64,000 bases of DNA from JADJWR01 sp963847675 (lineage in GTDB: Bacteria > Pseudomonadota > Gammaproteobacteria > Burkholderiales > Burkholderiaceae_F). Below are positions 50,744-61,038 of this stretch, one piece after another. The DNA lies in the NCBI GenBank assembly GCA_963847675.1, contig CAWKAP010000004.1, positions 558,001 through 622,000 on the forward strand, in the 5' to 3' direction. Both the position numbers and the translations under genes were made by a program. The notes under the pieces are model-generated. The model was given only the letters and a program-made list of their open reading frames with translations. It did not search any database and had not been told where the DNA came from. Positions within the stretch are counted from its first letter, which is position 1, and every line of letters begins with the position of its first letter.

Positions 50744-52082
50744 CTACAGGGATTTGACGAGAATCTGCGATTTGCGCTGCCAGTTGTACAGGTGCTGGCG
50801 CTCGACCGGCAGGCGGTCGATGTCGGCCATTGCGAAGCCGCGCTTCAGGAACCAGTGTGCCGTGCGCGTGGTGAGCACGAAGAGCTTCGTCAGCCCGGCC
50901 GCGCGGGCGCGGTGCTCGATGCGCCTGAGCAGCCGCTCGCCGTCGCCGTACTCGCGATATTCCGGATGCACCGTCAGGCAGGCCAGTTCGCCCATCGCGG
51001 CGCCGGCAAACGGATACAGCGCGGCGCAGCCGAAGATGAGCCCGTCGTGCTCGAGCACCGTGAAGTGGCCGATCTCGCGCTCGATCACCTCGCGCGGCCG
51101 CTTGACGAGCGTGCCGTCGGCCTCCAGCGGCTCGATCAGCTTCAGTATCCCGCCCACGTCGTCGGCCGTGGCCTCGCGCAGCGATTCGAGGTCTGCCGCC
51201 GAGACCATCGAGCCCACCCCTTCGTGGGTGAACAGTTCCATCAGCACGCCGCCGTCGAGCGCGTGCGAGATCAGGTGGCTGCGCGCGACGCCGCCGCGGC
51301 AGGCGCGCAGCAGCGCGCCCAGTTCGCCGGCCGCTTCCTCGGCGACCTCGCCGGCGGCGAGGATCCGCTCGGCGTCGTCGGCCGAAAGCTCGGGGATCAG
51401 TTCGCCGCTGCGGCTGCGCACGCCGTCGGTGTCGCTGATCAGGATCAGCTTGTCGGCCTTCAGCGCCACCGCCACGCTGCAGGCGACGTCTTCCATGGTC
51501 AGGTTGAACGCCTCGCCGGTGGGCGAGAAGCCCAGTGGCGACAGCAGCGCCAGCGCGTTGTTGGCCAGCGTGAACTTCAGCGCGTCGACGTCGACCTTGC
51601 GCACCACTCCGGTGTGCTGGAAGTCGATCCCCGTCGTGGATCCCCATCGGACGCGCGGTGACGAAGTTGCCGCCGATGATGCGCACCTTGCTGTTGGCCA
51701 TCGGCGTGTTCGGAAGCCCTTGCGAGAACGCCGCCTCGATGTCGAGGCGGATCTCGCCGGCCGCTTCCTTCGCGCACTCGAGCGCGCCGGCGTCGGTGAT
51801 GCGCACGCCGCGCTCGAAGCGCGCCTGCAGGCCCTTGATGGCGATCTGCGCCTGCACCTGCGGCCGCGAGCCGTGCACGAGCACGAGGCGGATGCCCATC
51901 GCGTGCAGCAGCGACAGATCCTGCACCAGCGCGTTCAGCCGGCCGGCCTCGATCAGCTCGCCGCCGAAGGCGACCACGAACGTGCGCCCGCGGTGCGCGT
52001 GCACGTACGGCGCGACGTCGCGCAGCCAGGCGACGAACTGGGCGCGCGTGTCGACGACGGGCAGCGGCGTGGAATCGTTCAA
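50744..52082 (-). CDS. argA: N-acetylglutamate synthase (classical ArgA), frame break
   Basis: First step of arginine synthesis: acetyl-CoA plus glutamate. About 445 residues after repair. N-terminal amino-acid-kinase-like domain (FVVAFGGELIEAGRLNALVQ, RLVLVHGSRPQVQAQI, RIIGGNFVTARPMG) binds arginine for feedback control; C-terminal GNAT domain holds LACLTVHPEYREYGDGERLL and LFVLTTRTAHWFLKRGF. Start is TTG at 52082. The frame breaks at 51629-51632, where a run of four C on the plus strand is one too long; removing one base gives HDGIDFQHTGVVRKVDVD, the normal sequence. With argD, argF and argG this window holds four arginine genes. Confidence 0.95.
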
Positions 52083-52145
52083 GGGGACCGGGCGGAGAGA
52101 GGTCGTGCCGAGGAATTATAGGGAGCGCGCCGCAGCGGGCTTCGG

Positions 52146-52892
52146 TCAGCGCCCGCCGGAGACGTCGATGAACGCGCCGGTCGAATAGGACGCCTCGTCG
52201 GACAGCAGCCAGAGGATCGCGCGCGCCACCTCGTCGGCGGTGCCGCCGCGCTGCATCGGCACCGCGCCCTTGACGCGGTCGACGCGCCCCGGTTCGCCGC
52301 CGGCAGCGTGAAGGTCGGTGTAGATGACGCCGGGGCACACCGCGTTGACGCGGATCCCCTCGGCGGCGACCTCCTTGGCCAGGCCGATCGTCATCGAGTC
52401 GACCGCGCCCTTCGACGCGGCGTAGTCGACGTACTCGTTCGGCGCCCCCAGGCGGGCCGCCATCGACGAGACGTTGACGATCGCCCCGCCTCGCCCGCCG
52501 TGGCGCGTCGACATGCGCCGCACCGCCTCGCGCGCGCACAGGAAGCTGCCGAGGACATTGGTGCGCAGCACGCGCTCGATCCGCTCGGCGCTCATCTGGT
52601 CGACGCGCATGTGGTGCTCGAGCATGCCGGCGTTGTTGACCAGCGCATCGAGCCGGCCGAAGCGCTGGTCGACGGCTTCGAACAGTCGCAGCACGTCGGC
52701 CTCGACGGCGACATCCGCCGCCACGGCAATCGCTTCGCCGCCGGCTTTCTCGATGTCGGTCACGACCGCCTGCGCGGCGTCCGGGCTTCGGTGATAGCTG
52801 AGGCAGACGGCGTAGCCGCGTTGCGCCCCGAGGCGGGCCGTGGCGGCGCCGATGCCGCGGCTGCCGCCGGTGACGATCATGATCGGTTTCAT
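52146..52892 (-). CDS. SDR-family oxidoreductase
   Basis: A 248-residue classical short-chain dehydrogenase. NAD(P)-binding motif IMIVTGGSRGIGAATARLGA, NNAG in ALVNNAGMLEHHMR, active-site Ser in IVNVSSMAARLG, and YxxxK in YVDYAASKGAVDSM. The Arg after the glycine motif suggests NADP(H). Resembles sugar/3-oxoacyl reductase-like members often called YgfF/glucose dehydrogenase; the substrate is unknown. It ends 63 bases from argA's start on the same strand, and is divergent from hrpA with 151 bases between. Confidence 0.87.
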   Translation of the reverse strand: MKPIMIVTGGSRGIGAATARLGAQRGYAVCLSYHRSPDAAQAVVTDIEKAGGEAIAVAADVAVEADVLRLFEAVDQRFGRLDALVNNAGMLEHHMRVDQMSAERIERVLRTNVLGSFLCAREAVRRMSTRHGGRGGAIVNVSSMAARLGAPNEYVDYAASKGAVDSMTIGLAKEVAAEGIRVNAVCPGVIYTDLHAAGGEPGRVDRVKGAVPMQRGGTADEVARAILWLLSDEASYSTGAFIDVSGGR

Positions 52893-53043
52893 GGACTGGA
52901 CCTTTCGCGTTCGAGTGACAGCCCCGCAACGTAAACGAATCCACGCGGCGGGTCGAGGCGCGCCGAAGGCGGCGCTTCCTATAATCGCGGCCCCGCATCG
53001 ATGCCGGCGGCCCTGACTGCCGGCGCAGCCGCTGCTTGCACGG

Positions 53044-56000
53044 ATGTCCACTGCCGCCCGCCGCGCGCGCGAGCGCACCGCGATCCCCGCGATCTCGTTT
53101 CCCGAGGAGCTGCCGGTCAGTCGCCGGCGCGACGAGATCGCGCGCGCTGATCGCCGCGCACCAGGTGGTCATCGTCTGCGGCGAAACCGGCTCGGGCAAG
53201 ACGACGCAGCTGCCCAAGATCTGCCTCTCGATCGGGCGCGGCGCGCAGGGGCTGATCGGCCACACGCAGCCGCGGCGCATCGCCGCCTCGACGATCGCGC
53301 GCCGCATCGCGCAGGAACTGGATACGCCGCCGGGCGAGGTGGTCGGCTACAAGGTCCGCTTCACCGACAAGACCCGGCCCGGCGCGTCGGTCAAGCTGAT
53401 GACCGACGGGATCCTGCTCGCCGAGACGCAGACCGATCGCGAACTCACCGCCTACGACACGATCATCATCGACGAGGCCCACGAGCGATCGCTGAACATC
53501 GATTTCCTGCTCGGCTACCTGAAGCAGCTGCTGCCGCGCCGGCCGGACCTGAAGGTGATCATCACGTCGGCGACGATCGACGCCGATCGCTTCGCGGCGC
53601 ATTTCGGTCGCGACGGCACGCCGGCGCCGGTGCTCAACGTGTCCGGCCGACTGTATCCGGTCGAGGTCCGCTACCGGCCGTACCGCGACGAGGATGACGC
53701 CGACGACCGCACGCTGATGGACGGCATCGTCGACGCCGTCGACGAACTGCGCGCGCGCCGGCCGCGGCGACGTGCTGGTGTTCCTGCCCGGCGAGCGCGA
53801 GATCCGCGAAGCGGCCGAGGCGCTGCGCAAGCACCATCCGCCGGCGACCGAGATCCTGCCGCTGTACGCGCGGCTGTCGGTCGACGAGCAGGAGCGCGTG
53901 TTCAGGCCGACCGGCTCGGCACGGCGCATCGTGCTGGCGACCAACGTGGCCGAGACGTCGCTCACCGTGCCCGGCATCCGCTATGTCGTCGACACGGGCC
54001 TCGCGCGGGTCAAGCGGTATTCGTACCGCAACAAGGTCGAGCAGCTGCGCGTCGAGCCGATCGCGCAGGCGGCCGCGAACCAGCGCGCCGGCCGCTGCGG
54101 CCGGGTCGCCGACGGCATCTGCATCCGCCTGTATGACGAGGCCGAGTTCACCCAGCGGCCGAAGTTCACCGATCCGGAGATCCTGCGCTCCTCGCTGGCG
54201 GCCGTGATCCTGCGCATGAAGTCGCTGCACCTGGGCGAGGTCGGCGAGTTCCCCTTCGTCGAGCCGCCGCCGGCGCGTGCGATCGCCGACGGCTACCAGC
54301 TGCTGGCGGAACTCAACGCGGTCGACGAGTACAACGAACTGACGCCGGTCGGCCAGCAGCTGGCGAAGCTGCCGGTCGATCCGCGCGTCGGCCGCATGCT
54401 GCTCGCGGCGCGCGAGCGGAACTGCCTGCACGAGGTGCTCGTCATCGCCAGCGCGCTGTCGGTGCAGGACCCGCGCGAGCGGCCGCTGTCGGCACAGGAG
54501 GCGGCCGATGCCGCGCACCGCAAGTTCGCCGACGAGCGCTCCGATTTCCTCGCCTTTCTCAGGCTGTGGAACTTCGTGCGCGAGAGGATCGGGCACAAGA
54601 AGTCGAACCGCAAGCTGACCGACGAGCTGCACCAGAATTTCCTGTCGGCGCGCCGCATCCGCGAGTGGCGCGAGGTGCACGGCCAGCTCGCGCTGCTCGC
54701 CGCCGAGCTCGGCTGGAAGCCGAACGCGCCCCTCGACATGGCGCAGGCGCCGTCGTTCGAGGCGGTGCATCTGGCGCTGTTGACCGGGTTGCTCGGCAAC
54801 GTCGGCACGCGCGTGCTCGACGCCGACTTCCGCGAGCCGCCGTACTCGGGCGCGCGCGGCATCAGGTTCTTCGTCTGGCCCGGCTCGCCGCTGGTGAAGA
54901 AGGCCGGCCGCTGGCTGATGGCGGCGGAACTCGTCGAGACCTCGCGCCTGTTCGCGCGCACGGTGGCAGGCATCGAGCCGGGCTGGATCGAGAGGGTCGG
55001 CGCCCACCTGCTGAAGAAGTCGCACTCCGATCCGCACTGGGAGAAGAAGGCCGGGCAGGTGGTGGCCTTCGAGCGGGCGACGCTGTATGGCCTGACCGTC
55101 TACCAGCAGCGTCGCGTGCACTTCGGGCCCATCGATGCGAAGGCGGCGCGCGAGATCTTCATCCGTTCCGCGCTGGTCGAAGGCGAGCTCGACACGCGGG
55201 CGCCGTTCTTCGCGCACAACCAGAGGCTGGTGCGCGAGATCCGCGAACTGGAGCACAAGGCGCGTCGGCTCGACGTCCTCGTCGACGACGAGCTGATCTA
55301 CGCTTTCTACGACCGGCTCGTTCCGCTTGACGTGTGCACGGCGGCGCAGTTCGAGAAGTGGCGCGTGCAGGCGGACAGGGAAGACCCGAAGCGGCTGTTC
55401 CTGTCGCGCGACGAGCTGATGCGGCACGAAGCCGCCGGCGTGACCACCGATCTCTTTCCGAAGTCGATCGACATGCGTGGCGTGGCGATGGCGGTGACCT
55501 ACCACTTCGAGCCCGGCAGCCCGCGCGACGGCGCCACGCTGACGGTGCCGCTGTACGCGCTGAACCAGGTCGACGACGCACGGTGCGACTGGCTGGTTCC
55601 CGGCATGCTGAAGGAGAAGGTGCAGCTGCTGCTCAAGTCACTGCCGCAGAAGCTGCGCCGGCACTGCGTGCCGCTGCCGGATTACGCGGCCGGATTCGTC
55701 GAGCGCCGCAGCGACAGGCCATGGGACATACGGCCACTGACCGACGCCCTGATCGACGATCTTCGCCAGCAGAAGTCGGTCGCCTGCCGGTCGGAGGACT
55801 TCAAGCGCGAGACGCTGCCCGCGCACCTGTCGATGAACTTCAAGGTGGTCGACGAGCACGGCCGGCAGCTGGCGATGGGCCGCAGCCTGCCGCAGCTGCG
55901 CGCCGAACTGGGCGCCGAGGCGCAGAAGAGCTTTCGGACGGTGGCCGAGCGCGACGTCCAGGTGGCGCCGGAACTGCAGCAGCAGATTACCGACTGGGAT

Positions 56001-56846
56001 TTCGGAGAGCTGCCGGAGCTGCTCGAAATCCGCCGCGGCGGACAGACGATGGTGGGCTTTCCCGCGCTGGTCGACCGGGGCGATTGCTGCGCGCTCGAAG
56101 TCTTCGATGACCTGCAGCAGGCGCGCGATCGGCACCGCGAAGGACTGCGGAGGCTGTTTCGCCTGCAGCTGAAGGAGCAGGTCAGGTTCATCGAAAGGTC
56201 GCTCGCCGGCCTGCAGACGGCGGCCATGCAGGCCGGCACCGTGCCGGCGCTCGCGGCCGCGGCTCCGGGGTTCGAGTCGCTGCGCAACGAGGTCGTCGAC
56301 GCCGCGCTCGACCGCACCGCGCTCGCCGAGCCCTGGCCTTCCGATCGCGCCGCGTTTCTCGCACGCCGCGAGGAGGCGCGCGGCAAGCTGGGACTGATTG
56401 CGCAGGAGGTGGCACGGCTGCTGGGCGCCATTGTTCAGGAGGCCGTGATCGTGACCAAGCGGCTCTCCGCGGCGCGCGCCTTTCCCGCCGCCTGCGCGGA
56501 CATCGACCAGCAGTTGGCGCGCCTGTTCCCGCGCGGCTTCGTCACGGCCACGGCGCCGGCTCAGCTGGCCCACTACCCGCGCTACCTGAAGGCGATCGCG
56601 GCGCGGCTCGACAGGATCAAGGCCGATCCGGCACGTGACGCCCAGCGGATGGCCGATATCGCGACGCTTCAGACGCCGTATCTGCGCGAGGTCGGCGCGC
56701 GCAAGGGCCAGGCCGATCCGCGGCTGGAAGAGTTCCGCTGGCTGCTGGAGGAGCTTCGCGTGTCGCTGTTCGCGCAGGAGCTGCGCACGCCGATGCCGGT
56801 CTCGGTCAAGCGGCTGCAGAAGGTGTGGGATGCCACGCGCCGCTGA
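53044..56846 (+). CDS. hrpA: ATP-dependent RNA helicase HrpA, two frame breaks
   Basis: About 1267 residues after repair, close to E. coli HrpA (1300). DEAH-box helicase: motif I IVCGETGSGKTTQLPKI, Ia HTQPRRIAAST, II IIIDEAHERSLNIDFLLGYL, III ITSATID, then VLVFLPGEREIREAAEAL, VLATNVAETSLTVPGIRYV and QRAGRCGRVADG (VI), followed by the HA2/OB region and the long HrpA C-terminus. It unwinds RNA and rescues stalled ribosomes in E. coli. Breaks: about 53135-53147 (one CG of a CG-repeat seems lost) and 53758-53762 (one C extra). Start ATG 53044 (MSTAARRARERTAIPAISFP). Confidence 0.95.
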
Positions 56847-56861
56847 CCGGAGCTGCGCCGA

Positions 56862-58712
56862 CTACTCGGGTACGGCGGCCATGCGCAGCCCTTCGTGCAG
56901 CACCCGCTCGAAAGGCGTGTGCGCTGCGCCGGCACGGCCGGCAAGCGCCTCGTGCCAGCGGATCGTGAAGGCGGGCTGCAGCCGCAGCAGTCCGGCCCGA
57001 GCCTGCGCCGCGCGCGGCGCGTCACCGTGCAGCGCATAGGCCGCCGCCAGCACCATGTAGTCGGGCCATTCGGTGCCGAACGCCATGCCGCGTTCGCAGG
57101 ACTCGATTGCCTGCGCATAACGGCCGAGCAGGAGCAGTGCTCGGCAGCGGAAGTGCATCAGAACGCCGCGCGCGGTGCTGGTCGGGTTCAGCTCGATGCC
57201 GCGGTCGAACGCCGCCAGCGCTTCCTCGCCACGGCCCTGCGCCAGGTAGATCTGTCCGCTGAACGACTGCACCGTGATCAGGTACGGGTTCAGTTCCAGG
57301 GCGCGCTGGATGGCCTCGACTGCGGCATCGATCCGGTTGCGAAACAGCAGCACGTTGGCGCGCGCCCCCCAGGCTTCCGCGTTGTCGGTCTGCAGCGTGA
57401 CCGCGCGCAACGAGACTTCGTCTGCCTTCGCGAGCAGGCCGTCGCGCGGAGTACCCGGGTCGATGCGGTCGGCCTCGAAGACGAGCGCGTGGGCGTAGCC
57501 GGTCAGCGCGGGAACATGCCCGGGTTCGAGCGCCAGCGCGCGCTCGAACCGCTCGCGCGCCGCCCGGATCTGCGCCAGTTCCGTGGCGTCCTGCAGCTCG
57601 CGGCTGGCGGCGAGCGCCAGCGCATATGCGCTCGACGCCTGCTCGCCGGCGGCGACACGCTTCAATTCCACGTCGATCACGGCCGAACGCAGGGTTTCCG
57701 ACAGCCGGCCGATCACGGCCAGCGGCGCTGAACCATCTGCCGCAGCCGGGGCCTCGACGTCGCTGCTCCACAGCGACCCGCCGCTGCCGGTGTCGACGAG
57801 ATGCGCGGTGACCCGCACGAGGTTTGCGCTGCGGTCCACGCGGCCGTCCAGCGCGTAGCGGACCTTCAACTCGTCGCCGATCTGCCGCAGTTCGCCGCGG
57901 CGGCCGGCGAGCGGCGCCGCGACGGCGGGCGCGATCACCGCCAGTCCGGTCACGCGTGAAACCGCGCGGGTCACCTGCGCGGTCATCGAGGCGGCCAGCA
58001 CCGCGCCGCCCGGGGTTTCGTCGGCGAACGCAAACGGCAGGATGACCAGCGACTGCGGCGGCTTTTCCGGCTGCCACTGTCGATGCGCGAGCGTCGCGGC
58101 GATGACGAGTACAACGGTTCCCGCGGCGATCGTCAGCGGCCGTCTCCAGCGCGCCGCGCGCAGCCGGGTCCACGGCGACGGCGCGCCGTCGATCTCGACC
58201 CGGAAGACACGGATCGGCCGGGAGATGTTCTTCACCTGTTGTTCGCCCGCGTCGACGAAGCGGACGCCGATGTCCTCACGGACCTGTTCGCGCACCGTGC
58301 CGGAGATCGCGATGCCGCCGGGCGGAGCGAGCGCCTCGAGGCGGGCGGCGACGTTCACGCCGGTCCCGGCGATGTCGTGCTCGTCGACCAGGATGTCGCC
58401 AAGGTTGATTCCGATGCGGTGATCGACGCGCTGGTCCGCCGGCAGCTCCAGGTTGCGCCGCGCCATCGTGCGCTGGATCTCGACTGCGGCAGCCAGCGCC
58501 GACGCGGCGCTGGGGAACTCGACGAGGATGCCGTCGCCGACGGTGCGCACGATGCGGCCGCCATGGCCACGCACCGCCGGATCGGTGACCTCGTCGCGGA
58601 TCTCGAGCAGTCGCGCGTGCGTGCCGGCCTCGTCGTGCTCCATCAGCCGGCTGTAGCCGGCGACGTCGGCGATCATCACGGCCGCGAGACGGCGCGTCGA
58701 GGACGTGCTCAT
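56862..58712 (-). CDS. Class III nucleotide cyclase with TPR repeats
   Basis: A 616-residue protein. The N-terminal cyclase domain (about 5-175) has metal-binding Asp16 in AVMIADVAGYSRLMEHDE and Asp60 in VRTVGDGILVEFPSA, with AGTGVNVAARLEALAPPGG, as in bacterial adenylate/guanylate cyclases. A membrane segment (LTIAAGTVVLVIAATLA) is followed by a TolB-like part (SLVILPFAFADETPGG) and several TPRs (EAWGARANVLLFRNR; YLAQGRGEEALAAFDRGIEL). Product nucleotide is not readable. Start at 58712. Convergent with hrpA with 15 bases between, and no terminator seen. Confidence 0.85.
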   Translation of the reverse strand: MSTSSTRRLAAVMIADVAGYSRLMEHDEAGTHARLLEIRDEVTDPAVRGHGGRIVRTVGDGILVEFPSAASALAAAVEIQRTMARRNLELPADQRVDHRIGINLGDILVDEHDIAGTGVNVAARLEALAPPGGIAISGTVREQVREDIGVRFVDAGEQQVKNISRPIRVFRVEIDGAPSPWTRLRAARWRRPLTIAAGTVVLVIAATLAHRQWQPEKPPQSLVILPFAFADETPGGAVLAASMTAQVTRAVSRVTGLAVIAPAVAAPLAGRRGELRQIGDELKVRYALDGRVDRSANLVRVTAHLVDTGSGGSLWSSDVEAPAAADGSAPLAVIGRLSETLRSAVIDVELKRVAAGEQASSAYALALAASRELQDATELAQIRAARERFERALALEPGHVPALTGYAHALVFEADRIDPGTPRDGLLAKADEVSLRAVTLQTDNAEAWGARANVLLFRNRIDAAVEAIQRALELNPYLITVQSFSGQIYLAQGRGEEALAAFDRGIELNPTSTARGVLMHFRCRALLLLGRYAQAIESCERGMAFGTEWPDYMVLAAAYALHGDAPRAAQARAGLLRLQPAFTIRWHEALAGRAGAAHTPFERVLHEGLRMAAVPE

Positions 58713-58912
58713 AGGCTGGCTGCGTGCTGCGCCCGAGGGACTCGCCCAGCGGCGGCCTTCGGGCTCCTGCGCTCCCCGTGCAACGATCGCCGGCATCCTT
58801 CCCGTCCAGGGTCGTGCCGTCGCTTCGCCGTCTCTGTCTTGTGGTGAGCAGTCTAACCAGCGCGGGCCGCGTCGCGGAAGCGTTCCGTTTGCGCCTGGGC
58901 TAACTTCGGGGC

Positions 58913-59362
58913 ATGGCCAAAGGGCGCGCGTCGAAGAGTGCAGAGATCGGGGAAGCCGATCACCCGGCGCCGCGTGTGCGCGAGCACGACTCGCCGCTCG
59001 TCCGCGGCCTGCTGATCGCCGCCGGCGCACTCTGCGTCGTGCTCGGCGTGATCGGCATCTTCCTGCCGCTGCTGCCGACCACGCCGCTGATGCTTCTGGC
59101 AGCGGCGTGCTTCGCGCGCTCGTCGCGCCGCTTTCACGACTGGCTGCTGGCCAACCGCACCTTCGGCCCGTTGATCCGCGAATGGGAGAAGCACCGGTCG
59201 ATCCCGCGCCGGACCAAGCTGACCGCGATCGGCCTGATGTCCCTGACCCTCGCGGTATCGATCGTCTTTTTCGTCAGGCCGGCATGGCTGCAGGCACTGC
59301 TCGCGGTGTTCGGCGTCCTGCTGGCAATCTGGCTGTACCGGATTCCGTCTCGCGAAGACTGA
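58913..59362 (+). CDS. YbaN-family (DUF454) inner-membrane protein
   Basis: A 149-residue protein with three or four membrane segments (GLLIAAGALCVVLGVIGIFL, TPLMLLAAACFARSS, LQALLAVFGVLLAIWL). The family mark is PLLPTTPLMLLAAACFARSS followed by FHDWLLANRTFGPLIREWE and RRTKLTAIGLMSLTLAVS. Function unknown. Starts ATG 58913. The 200 bases between this gene and the divergent cyclase (58713-58912) contain no gene. Confidence 0.85.
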   Translation: MAKGRASKSAEIGEADHPAPRVREHDSPLVRGLLIAAGALCVVLGVIGIFLPLLPTTPLMLLAAACFARSSRRFHDWLLANRTFGPLIREWEKHRSIPRRTKLTAIGLMSLTLAVSIVFFVRPAWLQALLAVFGVLLAIWLYRIPSRED

Positions 59363-59365
59363 CGC

Positions 59366-60289
59366 TCACCGACCCCGCTCGCGCAGACGCGCGAGCCGTT
59401 GCGGCTCGTTCTTCGCCAGCCAGGCATCCTTGCCCAGTTCCTCGGCGGCGCGCCGGAAGTAGGGTTTCGCCTCGTCGGGCCTGCCGGTCGCTTCCAGCAG
59501 TTCGGCCAGTTCCTCGAAGACGAAGCCGTCCGAGCTTCCCGCCGCCGCCCACTCCTTCTCGAGCGCGCGCTGCACCGAGAGCGCTTCGTCAAAGCGTCCC
59601 AGCGAACGCAGGCAACGGGCGACCGACCAGCGAGCGATCCGTCCCTGCGGCTGCTTCCCGGTGGCGAGCCAGGCGGCCTCGGCCTCGCGGAAGATGGCCA
59701 GCGCCTCGGCATACCGGCCTTCGTCGTGCAGGTTCCAGGCGTGGTTGTTCAGCAGCGCCGGCAGCAAGCCGCGCGCCTTGGGGTCGTGCGAGCGGCGCGC
59801 CAGTTCGACGCCGCGGCGCGTCCACTCGGCGCCCTCCGGGCCGGCCACGACGATCGGCACCATGTGCGCGGCGTCGACGGCGAGCCCGTCGAGGCCGTTT
59901 TCCGACGCAATGGCCCAGGCCTGCACGAACAGCGGCCTGGCGCGTTCCTTGTCGCCCGCCGAGTTGTAGCTGCGACCACGCTCGAGCAGATAGCGTACGC
60001 GCGGTGCCGGGCCCGCCGAGGCCAGCTGTCCCTCGACCTCGTCGAGCAGCTTGTGCGCCTGTGCGAAATCGCCGCGCAGGCTGAAGGTGCGGGCGATCTG
60101 GGTCAGCAGTTCGAGGCGGTCGTCGCCCTGCGCCTCTACGAGCAGGCCGCGGAAGCGCGCCTCGCTTGCGGCGGGGTCGGAGTACTCCCAGTACGCATCG
60201 ATATCCATGGCCCAGACGACTGCAGCGGCGAAGGTGGTGGCGAGGACGAAGGCGATTGTCCAGCGCATGCCCAGCCGCATCGTCCTCAT
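59366..60289 (-). CDS. Tetratricopeptide-repeat protein with signal sequence
   Basis: A 307-residue protein with an N-terminal signal or anchor (WTIAFVLATTFAAAVVWAM) and then only TPR-like helices: RTFSLRGDFAQAHKLLDEVE, NHAWNLHDEGRYAEALAIFR, RCLRSLGRFDEALSVQRALE, ELLEATGRPDEAKPYFRRAA. Probably periplasmic and a protein-interaction scaffold; no catalytic motif is present. It ends 3 bases from ybaN's end (convergent) and lies 16 bases downstream of a lipoprotein gene on the same strand, so the two may be co-transcribed. Confidence 0.78.
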   Translation of the reverse strand: MRTMRLGMRWTIAFVLATTFAAAVVWAMDIDAYWEYSDPAASEARFRGLLVEAQGDDRLELLTQIARTFSLRGDFAQAHKLLDEVEGQLASAGPAPRVRYLLERGRSYNSAGDKERARPLFVQAWAIASENGLDGLAVDAAHMVPIVVAGPEGAEWTRRGVELARRSHDPKARGLLPALLNNHAWNLHDEGRYAEALAIFREAEAAWLATGKQPQGRIARWSVARCLRSLGRFDEALSVQRALEKEWAAAGSSDGFVFEELAELLEATGRPDEAKPYFRRAAEELGKDAWLAKNEPQRLARLRERGR

Positions 60290-60305
60290 CGCGGCGCGCG
60301 ATGGT

Positions 60306-60920
60306 TCAGGTCGACGAGCCGCCGGCCGGCGGGCGCGCCGGGCGCTGCTGCGCCGGACCCTCCTCGATGTCGAACCTGAACTCGCGGATCAGCTGGCCGT
60401 CGATGTACACGCGCATCGCGTGCGCGCCGAGCGGATCGCCAGGTGCATAGCGCCACTCGTTGGCAACGAAGCCAAGCCGCGTCGGGATGATTCTTTCGGT
60501 GACCGCCGTTTTACGGTCGGGCGAGATCGTGTAGATGCCCATCGCCTCGCCCGGGCCCCAGGTCGGCGGCGGGACCGGCAGTTCGAATTCCTCGCGCCAG
60601 ACCACAGTCGGCTTGTCGGTCCTGAAGATGATGAACCAGCCGTAAGGAGCCGAGACCACGGCCGGAAAGCGGGCCGTTTCCAGCAGGACGCGGCGACCGC
60701 TTTCATCGGCGCCGAACACCCCGAACTGTGCCGAGACGACTTCGATCTCCGCCGCCTCGGTGCTGCCGGACGGTGTCTGATCGGGGGCGGCGGCCGCCGC
60801 CGGCGCGGGTGGCGTGATTACCGTGATCGGCGGCGGCGCGCTTTGCGTCGCACAGCCGGCGAGCGCCAGGCAGAGCAGTCCGCCCACGCAGGCAGGGTGA
60901 AGAAGGGAACTCCAGCGCAT
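60306..60920 (-). CDS. Outer-membrane-type lipoprotein (DUF3859-like)
   Basis: A 204-residue lipoprotein. Signal with lipobox LLCLALAGCATQSAP, then a Pro/Ala linker and a beta-rich domain (IEVVSAQFGVFGADESGRRV, then FPAVVSAPYGWFIIFRTDKP, NEWRYAPGDPLGAHAMRVYI and DGQLIREFRFDIEEGP) that resembles DUF3859. Function unknown. Start at 60920 with a GGAGGTCACCGAG site; the open frame continues upstream through the tail of the FecR-like gene but that is not used. A perfect 14-base palindrome GCCCTTGCAAGGGC lies 21-34 bases before the start. Confidence 0.75.
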   Translation of the reverse strand: MRWSSLLHPACVGGLLCLALAGCATQSAPPPITVITPPAPAAAAAPDQTPSGSTEAAEIEVVSAQFGVFGADESGRRVLLETARFPAVVSAPYGWFIIFRTDKPTVVWREEFELPVPPPTWGPGEAMGIYTISPDRKTAVTERIIPTRLGFVANEWRYAPGDPLGAHAMRVYIDGQLIREFRFDIEEGPAQQRPARPPAGGSST

Positions 60921-61038
60921 CTCGGTGACCTCCGCTGATCGCCCTTGCAAGGGCGCTCGCGCACTGTCCAGACCCGCTTTGTTAGCACATTTCGCTGCGG
61001 GGCGCAGTCGTGGTGCCGGCCCGTCGCGAGCCTCTTGC

